From contig DIHI01000059.1 in assembly GCA_002420085.1 (NCBI GenBank), positions 413 to 5,780 on the forward strand: DNA of 5,368 nucleotides, read 5' to 3'. A program made the position numbers and the translations under genes. Within the stretch, counting starts at the first letter, position 1, and the number at the start of each line of letters is the position of its first letter. Positions 1 to 4,694 of the stretch are shown one piece after another. Origin of the DNA: Lysobacterales bacterium UBA5700. Its GTDB lineage: Bacteria > Pseudomonadota > Gammaproteobacteria > Xanthomonadales > Xanthomonadaceae. The notes under the pieces were generated by a model. It worked only from the letters and a program-made list of their open reading frames with translations, was not told the DNA's origin and ran no database searches.

Positions 1-34
1 GTGACGAATAAATCAGACTTTCCTTAGAGCTCTC

Positions 35-424
35 ATGAACGCATCTGATATCTCCGCCATTCTGGGAATTTCTGGCCCCCTATTTGCTGCCGTTGGCGCT
101 GGACTGTTGGCGTATGACGCCCTCCAAGGCCCAATGCAAACTCACCGCCTACGAAAGTTCCAGACACGAGCCGAGGGCGTGCTCTCCATACATCGGTATC
201 TGAGTACGACCTATCCGAGTCCCCCATACACAGAGAAAGAGGTATCCGAAGCCAAAGCAAAACTCGAAAAGGAGCGCGATGAGAAATTGGCTCAACTCCA
301 AGCCGAGGCAGCAGCTTCCGATATTGAGTACCGCTTACTCGTATCGAATTTGGCCTTTTGGGGCTTTCTACTCGTTGCCATCGGAAGTCTTGCTCAGGGT
401 GTCTCAGCATGGATTGCCTGCTGA
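35..424 (+). CDS. Hypothetical two-helix membrane protein, cassette 1
   Basis: I do not recognise a family for this 129-aa protein. It has a hydrophobic segment at about residues 8-28 (ILGISGPLFAAVGAGLLAYD), a hydrophilic middle and a second hydrophobic segment at about 104-125 (NLAFWGFLLVAIGSLAQG). The middle part around residues 66-95 is rich in Glu, Lys and Ala (EKEVSEAKAKLEKERDEKLA) and should form a charged helix or short coiled coil. A hairpin-like membrane protein with both ends on the same side is the simplest topology. The ribosome binding site is weak (AGAG at 26-29). The ATG at 35 is preferred because a later start would delete the first membrane helix. The gene ends 8 bp before an attC, so it is very probably the ORF of an integron cassette. 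Its function is unknown; small membrane proteins are common in such arrays. Confidence 0.72.
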   Translation: MNASDISAILGISGPLFAAVGAGLLAYDALQGPMQTHRLRKFQTRAEGVLSIHRYLSTTYPSPPYTEKEVSEAKAKLEKERDEKLAQLQAEAAASDIEYRLLVSNLAFWGFLLVAIGSLAQGVSAWIAC

Positions 425-431
425 CCCGTTT

Positions 432-553
432 TTCTAACATGGTGCTCAAAGGGACGTGCCGCCTTATGGCGTTTTTAAAGTTTTGTACTATATCAAGCTT
501 TGGGGTTTCGTTTAACGTCCGTAAGCGGCGCGCCCCTTAGCTCTACGTTAGGC
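432..553 (+). other. attC recombination site, long VCR-like type
   Basis: The right end has R' GTTAGGC at 547-553, a perfect GTTRRRY. The left end has TTCTAAC at 432-438, matching R'' RYYYAAC except in its first base. The arms between them pair as in an attC bottom-strand hairpin. GCTCAAAGGG (443-452) pairs with CCCCTTAGCT (533-542) with an unpaired extra base, GCCGCCTTA pairs with TAAGCGGC with an unpaired C, and further in GGCGTT...AAA pairs with TTTAACGTCC. Offset unpaired bases are the usual strand-selection signals of attC. The layout and the CTCAA-AGGGAC and CCCCTTAG blocks resemble Vibrio cholerae VCR repeats. The site length of about 122 bp also fits that class. Confidence 0.8.
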
Positions 554-577
554 TCAAAATTACTCAACGGAATAAAT

Positions 578-1231
578 ATGAGAAAAGTATTTATCAGCAA
601 GGGTACTGTTGCAACAGATGCACAAAGAGCATTTGTTGATGCTGTGCTGGAAATGCTTGATACAGTTGGTATGTCTGCACGAATCATGTACGAGAACGAG
701 TGGTCGCATGAGCAGCCACTGAGAGCTATTAAAAAAGTAATGAGAGAGTGCGATGGCGCAGTAATAATAGCTTTTACTCGCACTCAATTTGATGAAGGCG
801 TAGAGCTCAAAAAGAACCGGGTCATTCCAATATCTAATATTAAACTACCAACTACGTGGAACCATATTGAAGCCTCCATGGCTTACTCTTTTGATCTCCC
901 CATTTTGGTTGTGGCTGAAAACGGTCTTAAGCCTGAAGGGCTCATTGAAAATGGCTACGACTGGAGGGTCTATTGGACTGATCTGCACCCCGATGTTGTG
1001 AAATCCGATAGCTTCAAAGGTTTCCTTCAAAGTTGGAAGAAATCTGTAGAAGAGAAAAAGCCAACTTCCTTAAGTGCTGAAGTGGATCTATCCAAAGTTA
1101 GTGTTGGGAAGTTGGTCTCGATGTTATCACTACCCCAGCTATGGAGCTTGGTTGGAGTTCTTGCAACAGTCATCGCCTTGATAGCAAGTAGTTCATATAA
1201 GTTAGGGGCTGGCAAGTGGCCATGGCAATAA
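578..1231 (+). CDS. TIR-like / deoxyribosyltransferase-like domain protein with C-terminal membrane helix, cassette 2
   Basis: This 217-aa protein has an N-terminal alpha/beta domain (about 1-155) and one membrane helix at about 187-204 (LWSLVGVLATVIALIASS) followed by a short tail. Strands are visible at KVFISK (3-8), ARIMYE (34-39), GAVIIAF (60-66) and LPILVVAE (107-114). A conserved-looking block, WNHIEASMAYSFDLP (94-108), puts Glu98 before a helix and strand. This resembles the nucleophile/catalytic Glu region of nucleoside 2-deoxyribosyltransferase and TIR folds, which cleave N-glycosidic bonds such as that of NAD. A segment GLKPEGLIENGYDW follows (116-129). The start at 578 is chosen over an upstream in-frame ATG at 500 because 500 lies inside the attC, whereas 578 has a CGGAA element (568-572) five bases upstream and lies 25 bp after the attC. 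A membrane-anchored effector, possibly anti-phage, is an inference; the exact family is not certain. Confidence 0.78.
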   Translation: MRKVFISKGTVATDAQRAFVDAVLEMLDTVGMSARIMYENEWSHEQPLRAIKKVMRECDGAVIIAFTRTQFDEGVELKKNRVIPISNIKLPTTWNHIEASMAYSFDLPILVVAENGLKPEGLIENGYDWRVYWTDLHPDVVKSDSFKGFLQSWKKSVEEKKPTSLSAEVDLSKVSVGKLVSMLSLPQLWSLVGVLATVIALIASSSYKLGAGKWPWQ

Positions 1232-1233
1232 GA

Positions 1234-1292
1234 GCCTAAAAAACAAATCCAGTCGACGCAAAAAAGCGGCGCGACTGATTAAGGCGTTAGAA
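1234..1292 (+). other. attC recombination site, short (~59 bp) type
   Basis: GCCTAAA (1234-1240) serves as R'' and GTTAGAA (1286-1292) as R'. The inner arms CAGTCG (1250-1255) and CGACTG (1271-1276) pair perfectly around a GCGGCGCG/ACGC core, giving the compact imperfect palindrome of 57-60-bp sites. The overall pattern (GCCTAA, an arm, GCGGCGCG, GATTAAGGCGTTAG) is the one seen in short attC sites of Xanthomonas-type and mobile integrons. It begins 2 bp after the stop codon of the preceding ORF. R'' ends in A where the consensus has C, and R' ends in A where the consensus has Y, so the site is slightly degenerate at its outer boxes. It marks the right end of the array, since no further attC is seen downstream. 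Confidence 0.78.
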
Positions 1293-1494
1293 CTCACATG
1301 GAAGATCCGGAAGCTGCGGTGAGGAGTGCGGCGATGCGTGTGCTGTCGTCGGGTCGAATGCGCGTTCCCACGATGGTCATCACCCCGCCGCAGCAGGGGC
1401 GATGCTGCGACGGACATTCCTTGGGCGGTGGCGTGAGGCGGCCGGGGTCGAACTTGAGTAGCAGGTGCAGCTCGGGGAATCTGTCCCAGTGCGC

Positions 1495-1543
1495 GGGAGG
1501 TATCAACCACAGGCACTGCCCGGGGCGCCTCCCGACTGATACC
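1495..1543. repeat. Two overlapping inverted repeats upstream of the transporter-acyltransferase gene
   Basis: GGTATCA (1499-1505) is a perfect inverted repeat of TGATACC (1537-1543), with 31 bases between. GGGAGG (1495-1500) is a perfect inverted repeat of CCTCCC (1528-1533). The two left arms share GG and the arms are staggered rather than nested, so the two stems could not form together. The element ends 39 bp before the start codon at 1583. It could be an operator, a pair of alternative RNA structures, or chance in GC-rich DNA; no T-run follows, so it is not a classical terminator. Confidence 0.3.
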
Positions 1544-1570
1544 CTTCGGCGATCGGCAACCGGTCGATGC

Positions 1571-1578
1571 TGAGGGGG
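1571..1578 (+). promoter_or_regulatory. Strong ribosome binding site for the transporter-acyltransferase gene
   Basis: The purine-rich run GAGGGGGG lies just before ttcATG at 1583. It is a near-ideal Shine-Dalgarno sequence at a suitable distance and fixes the start at 1583. Confidence 0.75.
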
Positions 1579-1582
1579 GTTC

Positions 1583-3463
1583 ATGTCGGACAATCAATTC
1601 GCGTTGCTGCGCCAGCGGCGGTTCCTGCCGTTCTTCCTGGTGCAGGCGCTGGGGGCGTTCAACGACAACGTCTTCCGCAGCGCTTTGGTGATCCTGATTG
1701 CCTTCAAGGCCGCCGATCTCAGTAGCCAGGAGATCAACCTCTGGTCCAACCTGGCGGCGGCCCTGTTCATCCTGCCGTTTTTCCTGTTCTCGGCGATCGC
1801 CGGACAATGGGCCGAGAAATTCGAGAAGGCCCGTTCGATCCGGCGCATCAAGGCACTCGAAGTGCTGATCATGTTGTTGGCGGCGGTTGGCTTCTGGATG
1901 CAGTCACTGCCGTTCCTGCTCGGTGTGCTGTTCCTGATGGGCACCCAGAGCACCCTGTTCGGGCCGATCAAGTACGCCATCCTGCCGCAGGCACTGCGTT
2001 CGGAAGAACTGGTCGGCGGCAACGCCCTGGTCGAGGCCGGAACCTTCCTGACCATCCTGCTCGGCTTCCTGTGCGGTGGTCTGTTGATGGCCCTCGATGA
2101 CGGTCCGCTGTGGAGTTCGGTCGCGGTCGTGGTGGTCGCAGCGGCCGGCTATCTGGCCAGTCGTCATGTCCCCGAGGCACCGGCGGTCGCACCCGACCTT
2201 CGCATGAACTGGAATCCGATCGGCGAAACCGTGCGCATCATCGGCTTCCTGCGCGGCAATCGAGCGGTATTGAACGCCGTCCTCGGAGTGAGCTGGTTCT
2301 GGTTCTACGGCGCCATCTTCCTGGCGCAACTGCCCAACTACACGCGCGAATTTCTCGGCGGCAACGAGCAGGTCGCGCCGCTGGTGCTGACCCTGTTCTC
2401 GCTCGGCATCGGCGCCGGATCGCTGTTGTGCGAGCGATTGTCCGGTCGACGGATCGAGATCGGCCTGGTGCCGCTCGGCGCCTTCGGCCTGACCGTGTTC
2501 GGTCTTGACCTGTATTTCGCCCGTCCGGATGCGGTCGCCGCAACGGGCCTGAGCGCCCTGGAGTTCGCCCGGACTCCGGGCAATCTGCGGATCATGGTCG
2601 ATCTGCTGCTGATCGGATTCTCCGGCGGCTTCTTCATCGTCCCGCTGTATGCCCTGATCCAGCAGCGTGCCGAACGCACCCGACTGTCGCGGATCGTCGC
2701 CGCGCTGAACATCCTCAATGCCCTGTTCATGGTCGCCGCCTCGCTGCTGGCCATGGCCCTGTTCGCGGCAGGCTTCAACATCCCGGAGGTGTTGCTGGTG
2801 ACCGCCGTGCTGAACGCCCTGGTCGCGGTCTACATCTTCACCCTGGTGCCGGAATTCCTGATGCGCTTCGTGAGCTGGCTGCTGGTCGGCCTGCTGTATC
2901 GCATCCGCATCGATGGCGCCGATCGCGTCCCCGAGGACGGGCCGGCCCTGATCGTCTGCAACCACGTCAGCTACATGGATGCCCTGATCGTGATGGGCGC
3001 GGTCAAGCGGCCGGTGCGGTTCGTCATGTACCACCGGATCTTCGACATCCCGGTGCTCAAGTGGGTATTCCGGACCGCCCGCTGCATCCCGATCGCCCCG
3101 GCCAGCGAGAACGCCGACCTGCGTGAACGCGCCTTCGCCGAGGTCGAGGCCGCCCTCGCCGCTGGAGAAGTGGTCGGCATCTTCCCGGAAGGCGCACTCA
3201 GTGCCGATGGCCAGATCGCTCCGTTCCGTCCCGGCGTCGAACGGATCCTGGCCACTCGACCGGTGCCGGTCCTGCCCCTGGCCCTGCGCGGCATGTGGGA
3301 AAGCATGTGGAGCCGGCGCGACTCGGCCCTGCGGCGCGCCCGCCTGCCACGCCGTTTCCGTGCCACCATCGAGCTGCTGGCCGGCGACCTGCTGCCCGGC
3401 CACGGCACCGACGCCGCCACCCTCGAACGCGAGGTTCGGCGATTGCGCGGTGATGCCGCGTGA
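1583..3463 (+). CDS. LplT-like MFS lysophospholipid transporter fused to PlsC-type acyltransferase
   Basis: The 626-aa protein combines two modules. Residues 1 to about 425 form an inner-membrane MFS transporter with about eleven or twelve hydrophobic segments. Its signatures GAFNDNVFR (24-32), FGPIKYAILP (126-135) and GGNALVEAGTF (145-155) are typical of LplT, which flips lysophospholipids to the cytoplasmic face. Residues from about 445 to 610 are a PlsC/LPLAT acyltransferase with the catalytic HX4D box HVSYMD (H461, D466), the FPEG motif (534-537) and a PVLPLAL substrate motif. Together they suggest import and re-acylation of lysophospholipids, i.e. membrane repair. In E. coli LplT and Aas are separate proteins, and many bacteria have a fusion of about 1,100 aa that also carries an AMP-binding acyl-ACP synthetase domain. 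That third domain is absent here, so the enzyme would use acyl-ACP or acyl-CoA made elsewhere. The acceptor specificity (lyso-PE, lyso-PG or lysophosphatidate) cannot be read from sequence. Confidence 0.93.
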   Translation: MSDNQFALLRQRRFLPFFLVQALGAFNDNVFRSALVILIAFKAADLSSQEINLWSNLAAALFILPFFLFSAIAGQWAEKFEKARSIRRIKALEVLIMLLAAVGFWMQSLPFLLGVLFLMGTQSTLFGPIKYAILPQALRSEELVGGNALVEAGTFLTILLGFLCGGLLMALDDGPLWSSVAVVVVAAAGYLASRHVPEAPAVAPDLRMNWNPIGETVRIIGFLRGNRAVLNAVLGVSWFWFYGAIFLAQLPNYTREFLGGNEQVAPLVLTLFSLGIGAGSLLCERLSGRRIEIGLVPLGAFGLTVFGLDLYFARPDAVAATGLSALEFARTPGNLRIMVDLLLIGFSGGFFIVPLYALIQQRAERTRLSRIVAALNILNALFMVAASLLAMALFAAGFNIPEVLLVTAVLNALVAVYIFTLVPEFLMRFVSWLLVGLLYRIRIDGADRVPEDGPALIVCNHVSYMDALIVMGAVKRPVRFVMYHRIFDIPVLKWVFRTARCIPIAPASENADLRERAFAEVEAALAAGEVVGIFPEGALSADGQIAPFRPGVERILATRPVPVLPLALRGMWESMWSRRDSALRRARLPRRFRATIELLAGDLLPGHGTDAATLEREVRRLRGDAA

Positions 3464-3496
3464 GGTTGGCCAATGTTCGGCACGCCAGCCTGACCA

Positions 3497-3520
3497 GGTT
3501 CGGCCAGCGCATGGCGAACC
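3497..3520 (+). terminator. Terminator-like hairpin after the transporter-acyltransferase gene
   Basis: GGTTCG (3497-3502) pairs with CGAACC (3515-3520), and inside it CCA (3504-3506) pairs with TGG (3512-3514) around a GCGCA loop, with one bulged G. This nine-pair stem begins 33 bp after the stop codon. No T-tract follows, so intrinsic termination is uncertain; it may instead protect the 3' end of the message. Confidence 0.35.
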
Positions 3521-3612
3521 GTGTCCGGAGGCATCGGTCGACCCGAAGGCCATAGGATATCGACAGACACCCCGCCGGTCATGGCCGCTGGGGTCAAATG
3601 GGCCACACGGAT

Positions 3613-3616
3613 GGAG
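3613..3616 (+). promoter_or_regulatory. Ribosome binding site deciding the DUF6602 gene start
   Basis: GGAG lies five bases before the ATG at 3622. An in-frame ATG at 3598 has GGGG only four bases upstream and would add eight residues (MGHTDGAR) of no evident function. The 3622 start is therefore preferred, though 3598 cannot be excluded. Confidence 0.5.
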
Positions 3617-3621
3617 CACGC

Positions 3622-4407
3622 ATGAGCGGAAAGCGCAAGACCCCTCGGACGAGTACCGAAACCACTACCGAGAACACCGATCGCATCAAGGAGCGTCGCT
3701 GGATGCGCGACGCCTTCATCGACGTGCAGGCCGAGTTGGACATCAAGATCAAGCGCGCATCCGGATCGATCAAGCATGGGGGTCAACAAGGCGCCGTCAA
3801 CGAAGACAACTGGCTGGAAATTCTGCGGGCCTATCTGCCCGATCGCTACGAGGTGGACAGTGGCACGATCATCGACAGTCGCGGCAGTCGCAGCGACCAG
3901 ATCGACATCGTCATCCATGACCGCCACTTCACCCCGACCCTGCTGAACCAGCAGCGGCATCGCTACATCCCGGCCGAAGCGGTGTATGCCGTGTTCGAGT
4001 GCAAGCCGCACATTGACAAGGCGTATCTCGACTATGCCGGCAACAAGGCGGCCAGCGTGCGCCGACTGCATCGGACCTCGATCCCGATCCCGCATGCCGG
4101 CGGGGTCTACCCGGCCAAGCCGCATAACGAGATATTGGCCGGCATCCTGGCCGAGCGCTGCGACTGGCAGGACGGCATGGGCGAGTCTTTCCAGAAGCAC
4201 CTCCCTCGTACCGGCCTGGAGCGGCTGGATTGCGGTTGCGCCCTGAACCATGGCGCATTCGAGTTGCACCCGGAGACCGGCCTGAGCGTGGTCCCTGCCG
4301 GCGGTGCCCTGATGTACTTCCTGTTCCGGCTGCTTTCACGCTTGCAGAGCCTGGGCAGCGTCCCGGCCATCGACTGGTTGGCCTACGCCGAAATACTGCG
4401 GGACTGA
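3622..4407 (+). CDS. DUF6602-type protein with PD-(D/E)XK nuclease-like signature
   Basis: This 261-aa soluble protein is recognised as the DUF6602 type by its core: GAVNEDNWLEILRAYLPDRY (57-76), then IIDSRGSRSDQIDIVIHD (83-100) and AVYAVFECKP (120-129). These place E61, D95 and E126-x-K128 in the order and spacing of a PD-(D/E)XK nuclease active site: an acidic residue on the first helix, Asp on a strand, then ExK on the next strand. Nuclease activity is therefore a structural inference, not shown. The first 25 residues are charged and low in complexity. A Cys/His patch, LDCGCALNHGAFEL (202-215), lies in the C-terminal half, followed by a hydrophobic helix (about 226-241) that is probably buried rather than in a membrane. 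GC content matches the chromosome. It stands alone between a lipid gene and the thiC leader, 158 bp and 67 bp from the flanking features. An accessory or defence role is plausible but unproven. Confidence 0.82.
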   Translation: MSGKRKTPRTSTETTTENTDRIKERRWMRDAFIDVQAELDIKIKRASGSIKHGGQQGAVNEDNWLEILRAYLPDRYEVDSGTIIDSRGSRSDQIDIVIHDRHFTPTLLNQQRHRYIPAEAVYAVFECKPHIDKAYLDYAGNKAASVRRLHRTSIPIPHAGGVYPAKPHNEILAGILAERCDWQDGMGESFQKHLPRTGLERLDCGCALNHGAFELHPETGLSVVPAGGALMYFLFRLLSRLQSLGSVPAIDWLAYAEILRD

Positions 4408-4474
4408 TGGCGCTCGGCCCTGGCGGAGTCCGCGCACTGGTCGTCCGAGCGGGGTCGTGGTTCAATGCCGGGGT

Positions 4475-4589
4475 GAAGCGGGGGTGCCCGGTGTGTGCGG
4501 GCTGAGAAAGACCCTTGGAACCTGGCCGAGTGGGTGAAGCTGTGGCGGCGTGGTCGCCGTGCGAGTTCTCACCGGTGGAGGGAAGCTTC
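4475..4589 (+). ncRNA. TPP riboswitch (THI element) controlling thiC
   Basis: The thiamine pyrophosphate aptamer is visible in order. P1 is formed by GAAGC (4475-4479) and GCTTC (4585-4589). P2 is formed by GGGT (4482-4485) and ACCC (4511-4514). P3 is formed by GCCCG (4486-4490) and CGGGC (4498-4502). The HMP-binding CTGAGA lies at 4502-4507, followed by GGAACCTG (4517-4524). The closing GTGGAGGGAAG (4575-4585, beginning g-t) matches the conserved GCGGAGGGAAG block. It lies 105 bp before the thiC start, as expected. TPP binding should reduce thiC expression. The second sensor arm is enlarged: GGTGA (4533-4537) pairs with TCACC (4569-4573), and an extra GGCG/CGCC hairpin with a TGGT loop (4547-4558) lies within it. 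Promoter boxes could not be identified in 4408-4474. Confidence 0.92.
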
Positions 4590-4606
4590 CCGGCCCGATC
4601 GGCCGG
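4590..4606 (+). promoter_or_regulatory. First hairpin of the thiC expression platform
   Basis: CCGGCC (4590-4595) pairs perfectly with GGCCGG (4601-4606) around the loop CGATC. The hairpin starts directly after aptamer helix P1, so it would stack on it. It lacks a following T-run, which argues against a simple intrinsic terminator. Confidence 0.5.
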
Positions 4607-4628
4607 TGCATGCATTCCGGCATTCCCG

Positions 4629-4684
4629 CTCCGTGCCGTTGCGATGCTCGCATCGCAGCGGCCCCGCCCATCGTGTTTCCGGAG
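4629..4684 (+). promoter_or_regulatory. Second hairpin and possible Shine-Dalgarno sequestration before thiC
   Basis: A 12-pair stem is formed by GCCGTTGCGATG (4635-4646) and CATCGCAGCGGC (4651-4662), closed by a CTCG loop (4647-4650) with only one G-T pair. Just outside it, CTCCG (4629-4633) is complementary to CGGAG (4680-4684), which contains the thiC Shine-Dalgarno sequence. Pairing of these would hide the ribosome binding site, so translational control by the riboswitch is the more likely mode. No poly-T follows the stem. The switching partner within the aptamer was not identified. Confidence 0.45.
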
Positions 4685-4694
4685 CCCGCACTGC

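Larger units (their letters stand above)
1..1292 (+). mobile_element. Distal end of an integron gene-cassette array (two cassettes)
   Basis: Two same-strand ORFs are each followed within a few bases by a structured site that reads as an attC. Base composition is clearly lower in GC than the chromosome to the right, and each ORF sits close to the preceding recombination site with almost no leader, as cassettes do. Both attC sites have the R'' side on the left and the R' side (GTTAG...) on the right. Cassettes are therefore read left to right, and the integrase gene and attI should lie to the left of the window. Predicted crossover points fall between G547 and T548 and between G1286 and T1287, so cassette 2 would span about 548-1286. 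The left edge of cassette 1 cannot be placed. The array type (sedentary chromosomal or mobile) cannot be decided because intI is not present. Confidence 0.8.
1293..1582. other. Integron-chromosome junction without a convincing gene
   Basis: This 290-bp stretch returns to high GC directly after the last attC. A 91-codon plus-strand ORF begins at 1298 (276 bp to 1573), but its product is Arg/Ser/Gly-rich, has no recognisable motif and looks like chance coding. A 99-codon minus-strand frame (1593 down to 1294) contains a Cys-rich block CPSQHRPCCGGVMTIV (about 1416-1369). This is faintly like the CPCCGG-type C-terminal end of IS91-family transposases, and might be a decayed remnant. The stretch must also carry the promoter of the transporter-acyltransferase gene at 1583 if that gene is not read from the left. 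I see no clear -35/-10 pair. Inverted repeats lie at 1495-1543. Confidence 0.4.

Noticed and set aside
22..33. CCTTAGAGCTCT, similar to the CCTTAGCTCTAC end of the first attC
   Set aside because: It might be the end of an upstream attC, but no GTTRRRY box follows before the ORF start, and the left arm would lie outside the window.
358..540. 60-codon plus-strand ORF after the first cassette gene
   Set aside because: It overlaps the end of the cassette 1 gene in another frame and runs through the attC hairpin; the sequence there is explained by the recombination site.
500..577. Longer N-terminus for the TIR-like protein starting at 500
   Set aside because: These 26 codons lie mostly within the attC (432-553), and the ATG at 578 directly begins the typical first beta strand with a ribosome binding element ahead of it.
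1298..1573. 91-codon plus-strand ORF just after the last attC, as a possible third cassette gene
   Set aside because: It has no recognisable motif, its Arg/Ser/Gly-rich composition is typical of chance GC-rich frames, the site lacks a ribosome binding sequence, and no attC follows it.
1904..3619. 571-codon minus-strand frame opposite the transporter-acyltransferase gene
   Set aside because: It is antisense to a clear family member; the His/Gln/Asp-rich product without hydrophobic core is typical of the shadow of a high-GC gene.
2971..4269. 432-codon minus-strand frame across the lipid and DUF6602 genes
   Set aside because: It spans two genes with recognised motifs on the plus strand and shows no protein family features.
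4500..4580. Possible tRNA because of the GGCCGAGTGGGTGAAGC segment
   Set aside because: It resembles a tRNA D-arm by chance, but no acceptor stem or TPsiC arm can be formed, and the CTGAGA, ACCC and GGAGGGAAG blocks fit the TPP aptamer fully.
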